From Flavobacterium beibuense (GTDB taxonomy: Bacteria; Bacteroidota; Bacteroidia; Flavobacteriales; Flavobacteriaceae), in the NCBI RefSeq assembly GCF_004151245.1, contig NZ_JUIW01000001.1, forward strand, positions 186,001-250,000: a DNA stretch of 64,000 nucleotides, written 5' to 3'. The notes below the pieces were generated by a model that made no database searches, was not told the origin of the DNA, and worked only from the letters and a program-made list of their open reading frames with translations. Position numbers and translations under genes: made by a program. This document shows positions 26,569 to 35,038 of this stretch, piece after piece (positions within the stretch are counted from its first letter, which is position 1; each line of letters opens with the position of its first letter).

Positions 26569-26978
26569 TGAGAGTTACTGTTAGCAGAAAAGCACATTTT
26601 AATGCCGCACACCGCCTTTATCGTAAAGACTGGAGTGAAGAGCAGAATGATACTGTTTTCGGGAAATGTAATAACCCTAATTTTCACGGGCATAACTATG
26701 AGCTTATAGTTGGTGTTACAGGGGAAATAGATCCGCAAACAGGTTATGTGATAGATATTAAAGTGCTGAAGGATATTATTGCAGAAGAGGTTGAGGTGCC
26801 TTTTGATCATAAGAACCTTAATCTTGATGTGCCGGAATTCAAAGATCTTAACCCAACTGCCGAGAATATAGTGGTAGTGATATGGAACAGGATAAGAAGG
26901 CGTATCGACTCTCAAATGGACCTTGAGGTGGTATTGTATGAAACCCCAAGGAATTTTGTAACTTACAAAGGCATCTAA
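26568..26978 (+). CDS. queD: 6-carboxytetrahydropterin synthase / PTPS-family protein
   Basis: A 136-residue T-fold enzyme. Zinc ligands are H15 (FNAAHRL) and H40/H42 (FHGHNYEL), the catalytic Cys is C34 (GKCNNPN), and the DH pair is in PFDHKNLN. Glu in the final LYETPRN binds the pterin. QueD makes the queuosine precursor from dihydroneopterin triphosphate, and some PTPS relatives serve biopterin synthesis instead; the Cys position supports QueD activity. It lies between idi and manA, a linkage that looks positional rather than metabolic. Confidence 0.87.
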   Translation: MRVTVSRKAHFNAAHRLYRKDWSEEQNDTVFGKCNNPNFHGHNYELIVGVTGEIDPQTGYVIDIKVLKDIIAEEVEVPFDHKNLNLDVPEFKDLNPTAENIVVVIWNRIRRRIDSQMDLEVVLYETPRNFVTYKGI

Positions 26979-26993
26979 ATAATAAGTATTATA

Positions 26994-27956
26994 ATGGAAT
27001 TATATCCGCTGGTTTTTGAACCAATTTTAAAAGACAGGATTTGGGGAGGTACCAAACTCAAAACCGATTTAGGTAAAAACATACCTACACAAACAACAGG
27101 TGAAAGCTGGGAGCTTTCCGCTGTACCGGGAGACGTTAGTGTTGTTAGGGAAGGAGCTTATAAGGGCAAACCCTTAAGCCAACTTTTAGAACAGTTTCCT
27201 CAGGAGATTCTTGGAAGGAAAATACACGATCAGTTTGGGACACAATTTCCTTTACTGTTTAAGTTTCTGGATGCAAGGGAAGATCTTTCCATACAGGTTC
27301 ATCCGAATGACGAATTGGCTAAACAGAGACATAACTCTTTTGGTAAAACCGAAATGTGGTATGTAATGCAGGCTGATGAAGGAGCTAGGATAATTGTAGG
27401 CTTTAAACACAAATCAAGTCCAGATGAGTATTTGGAGCACCTTAATAATAAAAACCTTATTGAGATTCTTAATGAGGTTGAGGTTAAAAAGGGTGATGTG
27501 TTTTTCCTTGAAACAGGTACCATACATGCAATAGGTGCAGGGATTGTTATTGCTGAAATACAGCAGACATCTGATATTACCTATCGTATTTATGACTGGG
27601 ACAGGATAGATGCTAATGGTAATTCAAGAGAATTACACGTTGAGCAGGCTCTTGATGCCATGAACTACAATACTACCGATACACAAAAGCAGTACACACA
27701 AACACTTAATACAGGAAATGTAATGGTAGACTGCCCTTATTTTACCACAAGTTACTTTCCTTTAAACGGAACGGCTTCTGTTGATAAGGATGGCAGCAGC
27801 TTTACTGTTTATATATGTACTGAAGGAGAATATAGCTTTAAAACTGATGGTAAAAGCTATTCGTTTAAAAAGGGCGATACCATATTAGTGCCTGCTGCAT
27901 TAAAAGCATTTGAGCTTAGCGGAGACGCTACGTTGCTAGAAATATGTATTTCTTAA
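26994..27956 (+). CDS. manA: class I mannose-6-phosphate isomerase
   Basis: A 320-residue zinc enzyme of the cupin fold converting fructose-6-P and mannose-6-P, the entry to GDP-mannose/fucose for surface glycans. Zinc ligands fit the family: Q101 and H103 (LSIQVHPND), E120 (GKTEMWYVM) and the later His in TGTIHAIGAG. The N-terminal PLVFEPILKDRIWGGTKL is typical. The C-terminal cupin is the short Bacillus-type form. It follows queD by 15 nt and is probably in the idi operon. Confidence 0.92.
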   Translation: MELYPLVFEPILKDRIWGGTKLKTDLGKNIPTQTTGESWELSAVPGDVSVVREGAYKGKPLSQLLEQFPQEILGRKIHDQFGTQFPLLFKFLDAREDLSIQVHPNDELAKQRHNSFGKTEMWYVMQADEGARIIVGFKHKSSPDEYLEHLNNKNLIEILNEVEVKKGDVFFLETGTIHAIGAGIVIAEIQQTSDITYRIYDWDRIDANGNSRELHVEQALDAMNYNTTDTQKQYTQTLNTGNVMVDCPYFTTSYFPLNGTASVDKDGSSFTVYICTEGEYSFKTDGKSYSFKKGDTILVPAALKAFELSGDATLLEICIS

Positions 27957-27978
27957 CAACGGAGGAAAAAATTAATTG

Positions 27979-27986
27979 TAATTTTG
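27979..27986 (+). promoter_or_regulatory. -7 element for the 88-aa protein gene
   Basis: TAATTTTG fits TAnnTTTG, 25 nt before the ATG. Confidence 0.45.
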
Positions 27987-28011
27987 CATAAAATTTAAAA
28001 ACAAAAATAAG

Positions 28012-28278
28012 ATGGCAAGTGTAAAAACTTTAAAGAAGGACATTAATTACGTTTTAGGAGATATTATCGAGGCAGTTTACATTTGGGAGATGACAACTCA
28101 GGGGAAACCAACAAAAGAGTCGGAAGCTATTATAGATGAAGCTATTACTGTTTTTGATAACTTAATTTCAAAAATTAACCAAAAAAACGTAGAAAATAAA
28201 AAAGATCATTTCAGACAAATTAATAAAGAACTGGAAGAATCTGCTGGTCAGCTTGTTGCAAAAATCAACGCGCTGTAA
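28012..28278 (+). CDS. small helical conserved hypothetical protein
   Basis: An 88-residue, probably all-helical cytosolic protein: three predicted amphipathic helices (about 4-27, 37-58, 62-88) with many Lys/Glu. It has no signal peptide and no motif I recognise. Its own promoter-like element and good start support a real gene. It ends just before the tRNA-Thr promoter. I cannot assign a function. Confidence 0.75.
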   Translation: MASVKTLKKDINYVLGDIIEAVYIWEMTTQGKPTKESEAIIDEAITVFDNLISKINQKNVENKKDHFRQINKELEESAGQLVAKINAL

Positions 28279-28311
28279 GGAAAAATTTCAATAAAAAAGT
28301 GCAAATTTTTT

Positions 28312-28342
28312 TTTGGAAAATTCAAAACCAGTCTTATATTTG
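28312..28342 (+). promoter_or_regulatory. Bacteroidota housekeeping promoter of tRNA-Thr
   Basis: TTTG at 28312-28315, then exactly 19 nt, then TATATTTG at 28335-28342. This is the full TTTG-N19-TAnnTTTG consensus, the best promoter in the window. Predicted transcription start is about 28347, 11 nt before the tRNA. Confidence 0.8.
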
Positions 28343-28357
28343 CACCCGTATTGAGAT

Positions 28358-28431
28358 GCCGGTGTAGCTCAGCTGGCTAGAGCAGCTGATTTGTAATCAG
28401 CAGGTCGTGGGTTCGAGTCCCTCCATCGGCT
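28358..28431 (+). tRNA. tRNA-Thr (anticodon TGT)
   Basis: The acceptor arms GCCGGTG and CATCGGC pair over 7 bp (one G-T). The D-arm is GCTC..GAGC. The anticodon stem GCTGA/TCAGC encloses TTTGTAA, giving anticodon TGT. The T-arm GTGGGTTCGAGTCCCTC is standard. CCA is not encoded. A rho-independent terminator follows. Confidence 0.96.
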
Positions 28432-28437
28432 CAATAA

Positions 28438-28470
28438 AAAAACCGCTTCATTTATGAAGCGGTTTTTGTT
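28438..28470 (+). terminator. terminator after tRNA-Thr
   Basis: ACCGCTTCAT / ATGAAGCGGT stem with a TT loop, then a T-run. Confidence 0.9.
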
Positions 28471-28581
28471 TTTATAAGTTATTTCTTTTTTGCACGGTTG
28501 TTCTATTTTTAGTAGTAATGGCAAAATGTTGAATGTTACTTCTACAGTTTTGGTGCCCTGCATCTAATGCATATATCTTAA

Positions 28582-28620
28582 AATAAAAACAGCAAGGTGT
28601 AAACCTTGCTGTTTTTATTT
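28582..28620. terminator. bidirectional terminator
   Basis: AAAAACAGCAAGGT / ACCTTGCTGTTTTT stem around GTAA. It closes the reverse-strand DUF4369 gene. Confidence 0.85.
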
Positions 28621-28639
28621 TATCGGAGTTTTAAAAAGC

Positions 28640-29368
28640 TTATTTCACTTCTGCGGCCTCATCTTTTTTTCTGTCCTCTAAAAGTTCGGTTAATATTTTT
28701 CCGTAGTGTGATTCTGCTACTTTAGGAGTCATGCTCTTTTGCATCGTGTCCAGATATTTTATATTGATATCGTGAATTTCAGAAAGGGCAATGTATGGCC
28801 CTACTTCGTGATCTGAATGATTGATAACAAAATTAGCAGTGATTAGGTACCTGCGTTTTAAAAGCTGTTCTTTCTTCTCACTGATGCTGTCTATTTGTTT
28901 CAGGTTGTTATTTTGAATTGCCTCAATACTTTTTTGGGTAAGGTCAAGGTCAATATCTATATAACGTTTCCTATGCTGAAGGAATTCTTCATATATCTTC
29001 TGGTTTTCCGATCCCGTAATTTTTGCTCTGGAATAGAAACCTTCAATATTTGAATTGATGGTCATATTACCAGGTTCGGCAAAAAACGCTAATTTATCGT
29101 CCATAGAATTTGTTTGCCCTCTGTCCAGTATAAGGTATAGCATTTGAGGCGAATCGATGTTTAAATCGCTTTTAAAACTTGAATTCCCTTTAATTATTAT
29201 ACTGTCCAGAGTAACATAAGAAGTGTCCTGGAGTTTCTTTATATAGAGTGTACCCTGTTTAAAGCCTCTAATGTTACCTGTAATATGCAGGTTGGTGTCG
29301 GCTTTTTTATCGTCGTTACAAGCAAAAAGTGTTACAGCGGCAAACAGGGCCAAAATAGTTTTTTTCAT
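28640..29368 (-). CDS. DUF4369-domain lipoprotein
   Basis: A 242-residue lipoprotein (lipobox LFAC, Cys17, followed by acidic NDD). The mature part starts with a DUF4369 domain (about 25-115: LHITGNIRGFKQGTLYIKKL, PQMLYLILDRG), then a helical segment rich in Gln/Lys/Glu. In many Bacteroidota relatives DUF4369 precedes a thioredoxin-like domain. No CxxC or thioredoxin fold is seen here, so this is a short form. It is likely an outer- or inner-membrane anchored accessory protein of unknown role. Confidence 0.82.
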   Translation of the reverse strand: MKKTILALFAAVTLFACNDDKKADTNLHITGNIRGFKQGTLYIKKLQDTSYVTLDSIIIKGNSSFKSDLNIDSPQMLYLILDRGQTNSMDDKLAFFAEPGNMTINSNIEGFYSRAKITGSENQKIYEEFLQHRKRYIDIDLDLTQKSIEAIQNNNLKQIDSISEKKEQLLKRRYLITANFVINHSDHEVGPYIALSEIHDINIKYLDTMQKSMTPKVAESHYGKILTELLEDRKKDEAAEVK

Positions 29369-29428
29369 AAGTTAATAAAGCGGTTAAATTTTTCGCAAAG
29401 TAATAAAATTTACCTGTTTAGATAAATA

Positions 29429-29459
29429 AAAAATGCTGCTTTAAAGCAGCATTTTTTTT
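29429..29459 (-). terminator. terminator after the 109-aa exported protein gene
   Basis: AATGCTGCTTT / AAAGCAGCATT perfect stem with A-run and T-run flanks. It works in either direction, but only the reverse-strand gene ends here. Confidence 0.85.
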
Positions 29460-29474
29460 GGTATGTATAAATTG

Positions 29475-29804
29475 TTAATCGTCTAAAAACATTCTTGCCA
29501 GTTTTTTGTTGCTGTTATGAACAAACTCAACAAAAAACGATCCTATTCCATATCCCGGAGCTTCAGTACCTGTTGTACATACTCTGGTAGTCTCTTTTTT
29601 GGAAACTGTTTTTACAACAGTAGTGTCCTCAGTTCTAATGGCTGAAACCTTGGTCGTCTTTTCTGTCTTGGTTTCTTTGTTGGTGTGAGTAACTGTTGTA
29701 TTGTTTTCTGTAGGATTTGGTGTGGTATTATTGCCGTTATTACCATTGTTGGCAAAAGCGGTAAAGCTTAATCCCATGAAAAATATGATAAATAATGCTT
29801 TCAT
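29475..29804 (-). CDS. small exported Asn/Thr-rich protein
   Basis: A 109-residue protein with a clear signal peptide (cleavage near TAFA-NNG). The mature part starts with an NNGNNGNNTT-type low-complexity run and a Thr/Lys-rich stretch (about 20-80), then ends in a short ordered tail APGYGIGSFFVEFVHNSNKK (about 83-102). I recognise no family. The low-complexity region suggests a flexible periplasmic or surface linker. Terminators on both sides indicate a monocistronic gene. Confidence 0.7.
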   Translation of the reverse strand: MKALFIIFFMGLSFTAFANNGNNGNNTTPNPTENNTTVTHTNKETKTEKTTKVSAIRTEDTTVVKTVSKKETTRVCTTGTEAPGYGIGSFFVEFVHNSNKKLARMFLDD

Positions 29805-29887
29805 AATAGTAAGGTTTTTTTGCCGCTTTGTGTTAAACAGCTTTGATTATAGGGCTTAAATATAATAAAATTTTGGATACCAAAGTG

Positions 29888-31720
29888 TTAACCTTTTAAC
29901 CAGGCCTCCTTTAATTTGGTTTTACTTTCGATTGAAGCATGGTAACCTTCCACCTGTTCTGTAGGTAAAACAACTTTACCTTTTACATCCTGTTCCTTGC
30001 CTTCGCGCTTAATTTTTAGTGTAATATCTTCACCGTCTTTCCAGCTCATGCTTGTCATGATAAGATCGTAAATATTATCAAGGTTGTACGCTGTTCCGTT
30101 AACGGATGTTATAATGTCTCCTGTTTTAAGTTCCAGAGTATCCATAAATGCATTGCCTTCTACAGGAAGTAGTACGATTTCCTTATCCTTGTTTATGGTT
30201 ACATAAGGGATTTCTTCGTTTTTAAGGAATGGTGTCCCTTTCTTTTCGACAATGGTTTGGGTTACCCCCATTTTCGCCAGATACTCGTCATAAGGAATAG
30301 GTGTGTCGCCACTTACATAAACCTTTAAAAAATCTTCTACCTGTGGTGAAGTAAGTTTTGCTATATCCGCAAAAAGGTCATTGTCATTAAAAGGTTTGTT
30401 ACTTCCATATTCTGCCGAAAGGTTTCTCATAAGGTCTAAAATCCCTTTTTCACCGTTGGTGTTTTCTCTTATCTGTATGTCAATACACATCGCAATAAGC
30501 GCACCTTTAAGGTATACATTGTAGTAAGAATCTTTGTACGGAGACTCAAGTATGTTTTTACTCATTTTAGTGAAATTCATTGTTTCGCTAAACTGCTTAG
30601 ACTGCGCAATCTTATCGGCCATACGGGCATAAAATTCATCTTCGGTTATGAGTCCCTGGTTTACCTGGAACAGATTGGCAAAATATTCGGTAACACCTTC
30701 ATACATCCATAAATGTTCAGACATCTTAGGGGTGTTATAGTTGAAGTAATGAATTTCATTTGAGTGTATGCTTAACGGAGTCACAATGTGAAAGAACTCG
30801 TGAGATACCACATCTTTCAGGGTTGATATAAGCTGGTCAAGAGGCATCATTTCAGGCATAACCACAGTAGTGGATATTGTGTGTTCTAATGCTCCAAATC
30901 CTCTGGCATCCGGTTTTTCCATATCGGTTAGGTAAATCAGCACACTGTATTTCTTAGTGCTGTTTATAGCTCCTAAAAAACGTTTTTGAGCACGCATCAT
31001 GGTTTCCATGTCCGGAGTTATATCGGCGGCTTTTACCTTTCCGCCAGGAGAGTATACGCTAATAAGAATTTCCATGCCATCTACCGTAAAGGTCGTGTAA
31101 TCAGGCTTAGAATACATAATAGGATGATCTACCACATCAGGGTATCTCGGTGATTTAAATATGTCTGTCTCATTACTTGTATCCTCGTCTATAAAAGAGG
31201 TTGAGGCCCATAAATCGGCAGGGTGCGATATGGTAAGTACATAAGGCAATTCGCTCTTGCCTTCAAAGTAACCTACAAATCCGTGAGTGTTTAATACAAA
31301 GTTGTCATTTGCTGCAATGTTTGTTCCTGCCGGAGAGAATATATCGTGAACACCTGTTCCTTCAATATCATAAGTGTCGTTTACCCAGTAAGTAACTTTT
31401 ACAAGTTTATTGGCATCGGCTATTTTCCATGAGTTTTCATCAGGATGCTCAACCTTAAGCTCACGTCCTTTTTTGTCATAAGCCTTAAAGTCGTCTATAA
31501 ACTTACCGTAATTGTCGCTGGAGTATGTTCCGGGTACAATTTTCGGAATGTAGAAAGTAGTGGTTTTGTCGTCCAGTTTTGGAGCGGTAACAGTAACCTG
31601 TACTTTGTCGTTAGTAACATTTTTCAGGTCTATAGCAACCTGTACATCCTCATGCTTTTGAGCTGTTGCAACACTGCACACAGATAAAGCGAGTGCAATT
31701 GTTTTAATAATTGTTCTCAT
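29888..31720 (-). CDS. M61-family metallopeptidase with PDZ domain
   Basis: A 610-residue exported peptidase with a signal peptide (cleavage near VATA). It has an N-terminal beta domain (about 25-190) and a thermolysin-like catalytic domain with zinc motif VSHEFFHIV (HExxH) and the downstream Glu in YEGVTEYFANL. A C-terminal PDZ domain lies near 500-595 (LELKTGDIITSVNG). M61 enzymes (glycyl aminopeptidase group) act in the periplasm or are surface exposed. No lipobox and no T9SS tail are seen. It appears monocistronic. Confidence 0.9.
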   Translation of the reverse strand: MRTIIKTIALALSVCSVATAQKHEDVQVAIDLKNVTNDKVQVTVTAPKLDDKTTTFYIPKIVPGTYSSDNYGKFIDDFKAYDKKGRELKVEHPDENSWKIADANKLVKVTYWVNDTYDIEGTGVHDIFSPAGTNIAANDNFVLNTHGFVGYFEGKSELPYVLTISHPADLWASTSFIDEDTSNETDIFKSPRYPDVVDHPIMYSKPDYTTFTVDGMEILISVYSPGGKVKAADITPDMETMMRAQKRFLGAINSTKKYSVLIYLTDMEKPDARGFGALEHTISTTVVMPEMMPLDQLISTLKDVVSHEFFHIVTPLSIHSNEIHYFNYNTPKMSEHLWMYEGVTEYFANLFQVNQGLITEDEFYARMADKIAQSKQFSETMNFTKMSKNILESPYKDSYYNVYLKGALIAMCIDIQIRENTNGEKGILDLMRNLSAEYGSNKPFNDNDLFADIAKLTSPQVEDFLKVYVSGDTPIPYDEYLAKMGVTQTIVEKKGTPFLKNEEIPYVTINKDKEIVLLPVEGNAFMDTLELKTGDIITSVNGTAYNLDNIYDLIMTSMSWKDGEDITLKIKREGKEQDVKGKVVLPTEQVEGYHASIESKTKLKEAWLKG

Positions 31721-31740
31721 TTGCTGTTTTTTGGTACGTA

Positions 31741-31769
31741 TATGTATATCAAAACATGAGGATGTTACA
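31741..31769 (-). promoter_or_regulatory. possible promoter of the M61 gene with TGTAACA box
   Basis: On the reverse strand TGTAACA is followed 16 nt later by TACATA, about 20 nt before the ATG. The -35 half resembles the ECF-type box upstream of the 45011-47410 gene, but the -10 half differs. Confidence 0.25.
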
Positions 31770-31792
31770 GATTATTATGATTTTTTTTGAAA

Positions 31793-33187
31793 TTATTTTA
31801 CCTGTTGCTTAATCCAGGTTGATATTTCATTTAAGGCTACAGGAGCAATGGTTTGTTCTATGGTTTCATATTCCGACACCTCTCCGGTTGTACATTCCTG
31901 GAATAAGTGATTTAGGTTAGGCAGTTCCTTCGTTGTAACCTTTTTGTTTCCGCCTTTAGCTGTTGCATTTTTTATGCCTGCAAGATCTTCCTGTGGCGGT
32001 ACCTGCAGGTCTTCACTGCCATTAATTGCCAGTATAGGGCATTTTACTTTTTCCAGATTTGGGGCAGGATTGTATCGGATAAAATACAGGAACCATGGAG
32101 AGGTAAGCTCTGCAATCTGCATTTCTGTATATTGATCAACCTGTTCCTGTGGAATACCTTTTTCAAGGAATAAAGGTTTCATCTCGGTATTGTAAATTTG
32201 AGATAATCCTGATTTTATAGTGTTCTTGTCGGTTTCCTTTAAAATCACATCATATAACTTTCTGTTTACAGAACCCAGTTTTTGAAGCTCTTCTTCCGGC
32301 ATACCACCTGCCTTGTTTATAAGGTAGTTTTGTTTCATTAAAATTTCATCACCTGATATTCCGGGACCTGCCATAAGTACCAGAAAAGCAACGCTATTGT
32401 TTCTGGCCGCTATCATTGGGGCTATCATACCGCCTTCACTATGCCCTATCAGTCCAACCTTGTTTTTGTTTATTTCCGGTCTTGACTTAAGGTAATTAAA
32501 AGCGGCTTCGGCATCAGTAGAAAAATCGGCAGAAGTTGAGGTAGCAAAAACACCCTTTGACTCGCCAACACCTCTGTCGTCAAAACGAAGTACGGCAATA
32601 CCGTTTTTAGTTAAGTAATCTGCAAGTAGCAAGAAAGGTTTGTGATCCAGTATTTCAGAATTCCTATCCTGAGGGCCGCTACCACTTATTAGTACTACAG
32701 CAGGGTAGTTGCCTTCTTTTTTAGGTAATGTAAGTGTTCCGGCTAAAGTTATTCCCGCGCTTTCGTTTTTAAAAGTTACGTCTTCAGTATAGTAGCCATA
32801 GGGAGGCTGTGGCTCCTGTGGCCTTTTTGGTTTTTCTATTTTTATTTCATCCCTTCCTAAGTCAAGCGGAATTTCATACCCCTTTTGTTTATAGGTACCT
32901 TTTATAATGTTGTTTTCCATAGTTCCGTTATACTCCAGCTGTCCTGCCGGAATAGCAAAGGCAAGGGTGTTATTTTCAAAACTTATGGTTGTTACGGGAA
33001 TTCCTGTTACTCCCTGATCAGGACTGTCCATAGTTGCGGAATAGCCGGTTTCGGTTTGTGTAATATTAATAACAAGGCGAACTGTTGTGCCCGGTACTTT
33101 TAATAATCCGTTCCATGTGCCTGTAATATCCTGAGCAAATGCAATACTGGCAAAACACAGTGTTATAAGGGTAATAAGTTTTTTCAT
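31793..33187 (-). CDS. exported alpha/beta hydrolase
   Basis: A 464-residue protein with a signal peptide (cleavage near SIAFA). An N-terminal ~120-residue lipocalin-like beta domain (ITGTWNGLLKVPG) precedes an alpha/beta-hydrolase domain (about 150-460). The catalytic set is the nucleophile Ser in GLIGHSEGGMIAP, an oxyanion region SGSGPQDRN, Asp in INGSEDLQVPP and His in LNHLFQE. The fold resembles prolyl-oligopeptidase (S9/serine aminopeptidase-like) hydrolases, and the substrate could be peptide or ester. It lies 6 nt downstream of the YIP1-like gene, in one operon with the DUF2089 gene. Confidence 0.85.
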   Translation of the reverse strand: MKKLITLITLCFASIAFAQDITGTWNGLLKVPGTTVRLVINITQTETGYSATMDSPDQGVTGIPVTTISFENNTLAFAIPAGQLEYNGTMENNIIKGTYKQKGYEIPLDLGRDEIKIEKPKRPQEPQPPYGYYTEDVTFKNESAGITLAGTLTLPKKEGNYPAVVLISGSGPQDRNSEILDHKPFLLLADYLTKNGIAVLRFDDRGVGESKGVFATSTSADFSTDAEAAFNYLKSRPEINKNKVGLIGHSEGGMIAPMIAARNNSVAFLVLMAGPGISGDEILMKQNYLINKAGGMPEEELQKLGSVNRKLYDVILKETDKNTIKSGLSQIYNTEMKPLFLEKGIPQEQVDQYTEMQIAELTSPWFLYFIRYNPAPNLEKVKCPILAINGSEDLQVPPQEDLAGIKNATAKGGNKKVTTKELPNLNHLFQECTTGEVSEYETIEQTIAPVALNEISTWIKQQVK

Positions 33188-33193
33188 AATGTT

Positions 33194-33778
33194 TTAGTTA
33201 ATAGTTGAAATCAATAGGGATGAAACTACTTCTGCAATAATAATAGCCAGTATAAAAGCTATAGTGTGTGCTACCTTTTTAGAATTACTGGCCGTTTTAA
33301 ATCCGTTATACAATAATGTGATATACCATACCAGTGCCCCAATCATTACAATAGCTGTAATTCCTATTGCGGTATAGTCTAAAGCTGTAAGATTTAGTGA
33401 TTGTGGGTCTTGTGGGTCTATAGAAAGTAATTTTTCATCTATTCCGGGAGAAATGAATTCCGGATTGAATATAGGTAAGAAACAATAGATAATTCTTGCA
33501 ATAAGTACAGTATTAAGGATATCTATTATTCGGGTCTTTTTATTTACAGTAATGGCTGCGGCAAAAAGAAACACGGAAAGGGTAACTATATTGATAAGAT
33601 TATCTATAAAAGGAGCTTCAAATCTTACATCGTTTACAAGATGCATGTCAAGTATACCGTCAAAGCGGGCATTAAGATAATAGGCAACTAAGGAGCATAA
33701 GGCAGCCATTATAAAGCCTGTTATAAATAGCTGTTTCTCCGTGTACTTTTCAAAGGGGTTAAATAGTAATTTTTTCAT
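33194..33778 (-). CDS. YIP1-like multi-pass membrane protein
   Basis: A 194-residue protein with five hydrophobic helices (about 17-37, 60-80, 84-105, 133-155, 170-192) and a short polar N-terminus MKKLLFNPFEKYTEKQ, consistent with the YIP1 superfamily common in Bacteroidota. No catalytic motif is seen. It lies between the DUF2089 regulator-like gene (5 nt away) and the hydrolase gene (6 nt away), so the three are almost certainly one transcript. Confidence 0.65.
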   Translation of the reverse strand: MKKLLFNPFEKYTEKQLFITGFIMAALCSLVAYYLNARFDGILDMHLVNDVRFEAPFIDNLINIVTLSVFLFAAAITVNKKTRIIDILNTVLIARIIYCFLPIFNPEFISPGIDEKLLSIDPQDPQSLNLTALDYTAIGITAIVMIGALVWYITLLYNGFKTASNSKKVAHTIAFILAIIIAEVVSSLLISTIN

Positions 33779-33783
33779 GGTGG

Positions 33784-34062
33784 TTATTCCTGGTTTTGCA
33801 GTTGTTTTATTTTACTGATAAGGTCGTCAAGCCTGTTTCTTACTGTAGGATAGCTTATTCCCATTTGTGAAGCCATTTCCTTAAGGCTGCCGCTGGTTAA
33901 AAAGAACTGGAGTATAAAATCCTGTTCTTCCTGGTTAAGCCGCAATAATACAGGTAAGGGAAAGTTGCCGCTAACAGTAGTGCTGCACGAGGGGCAGGCC
34001 AGTTGAGAAACATTCAGCGATGACGAACAACTGGGGCATGTAATGGGCAGTTTAGGTATCAT
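33784..34062 (-). CDS. DUF2089-family zinc-ribbon / HTH protein
   Basis: A 92-residue protein. An N-terminal zinc ribbon has four Cys in two pairs (ITCPSCSSSL, ACPSCSTTV), and a C-terminal helix-turn-helix reads SLKEMASQMGISYPTVRNRLDDLI. DUF2089 proteins have this layout and are likely DNA-binding. As first gene of the operon it probably regulates the membrane protein and hydrolase downstream. The AT-rich tract of ~130 bp upstream would hold its operator; no clear repeat was found there. Confidence 0.82.
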   Translation of the reverse strand: MIPKLPITCPSCSSSLNVSQLACPSCSTTVSGNFPLPVLLRLNQEEQDFILQFFLTSGSLKEMASQMGISYPTVRNRLDDLISKIKQLQNQE

Positions 34063-34161
34063 GTTAATATTGTTTACTTAATTGTATTGCAATATTAATA
34101 AAATTAAACTAAACTTTAATAAAGTTAAAATAAAAATTATTAAAGATTAAATTTTGGATAT

Positions 34162-34184
34162 AAAAAAACTCCCATTCGGGAGTT
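34162..34184 (-). terminator. terminator after the DUF2805 gene
   Basis: AACTCCC-GAAT-GGGAGTT hairpin followed by a T-run on the reverse strand. Confidence 0.85.
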
Positions 34185-34193
34185 ATATAAGTT

Positions 34194-34469
34194 TTAAAAT
34201 TTGTTCTTAAAGTAATACTTCGAATCCAAATCATCATCTTCCAAATCACTGAAGTTTTGTGGCTTAGGCTTTGGTTTTTTAGCAGCTACTTTTTTCTTCC
34301 ACAGTTCAAAATTATCAGCCTGCAGTTTCTTTTTCATAATTTCGGTTACTTCCTTCTCGGATAAGCCAAATTCTTTTTTAATCTCCTCGAAAGGCTTCCT
34401 TTCTTCCTGAGCCAAAGTTACTATCCTTTCTATAGCCGCTTTGTCAAGTTCGTGGTTACTCTTTTTCAT
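34194..34469 (-). CDS. DUF2805 / TIGR03643-family small protein
   Basis: A 91-residue basic protein. The first half, AIERIVTLAQEERKPFEEIKKEFGLSEKEVTEIMKKKL, reads as a helix-turn-helix-like fold (pieces: TLAQEERKPFEEI, GLSEKEVTEIM). A Lys/Pro-rich linker with an acidic tail (SDLEDDDLDSKY) follows. The family is widespread in Bacteroidota and Proteobacteria with no assigned function, and the HTH-like part suggests nucleic-acid binding. It is monocistronic. Confidence 0.82.
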   Translation of the reverse strand: MKKSNHELDKAAIERIVTLAQEERKPFEEIKKEFGLSEKEVTEIMKKKLQADNFELWKKKVAAKKPKPKPQNFSDLEDDDLDSKYYFKNKF

Positions 34470-34667
34470 CAGATGAAAACATTAATATCAAATAATAGTT
34501 TAAAGTTTAATCAATATTACTAAAAAAAATGTTTGATTGTAAGGGTTCCGTAAATTTTTGTGTTTTTTTAAAAAGGTTTCAGTATTAAGGGGTTAACGTT
34601 GCAGTTTTTTAAAAAAATATCAAATAAGGGTTAAATTTTTTTAAAGAGATATTTTTTTAAAGCAAAT

Positions 34668-35021
34668 TTAAACATAGCAATAGGCCCAGTATAACAATAC
34701 AATTTGTAGAGGTAACCTTATAAATCGTATAGTTTTAGATAATCCTAACGAAACATTATCATTAAGATACATATACATATTTGCAGGAAATATGGCTATA
34801 AGTAATGCCATTATACCTAGTGCTGCATACGATGTTGCAAAAGGAAAACATAATAATACACCTAAAACTATTTCGGCTAATCCGGCTAGGATATTTAGCA
34901 CTTTTGGAGCCGGAAAAAGCGGCGGTATAATTTTAGTGTAAATCTTTGGTACCCTAAAATGGTTAAGCCCTGCAAGTATATACAGTGTAGCCATTACATA
35001 TAAGTGCCAGGGTAAGCTCAT
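34668..35021 (-). CDS. DoxX-family membrane protein
   Basis: A 117-residue protein with four hydrophobic helices (about 5-22, 43-62, 67-85, 100-117) and the DoxX-like pattern LYILAGLNHFRVPKIYTKIIPP plus LAGLAEIVLGVLL (in parts). DoxX-like proteins are inner-membrane proteins often tied to redox or sulfur chemistry, with no specific role here. It lies 17 nt downstream of the EamA transporter gene and is probably co-transcribed. Confidence 0.8.
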   Translation of the reverse strand: MSLPWHLYVMATLYILAGLNHFRVPKIYTKIIPPLFPAPKVLNILAGLAEIVLGVLLCFPFATSYAALGIMALLIAIFPANMYMYLNDNVSLGLSKTIRFIRLPLQIVLLYWAYCYV

Positions 35022-35038
35022 AACTAATTGATTTTATA

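Noticed and set aside
28369..28563. reverse-strand 64-codon ORF across the tRNA-Thr gene
   Set aside because: It translates the complement of the tRNA and its terminator; the RDSNPRPADYKSAAL run is a well-known artefact of tRNA antisense translation.
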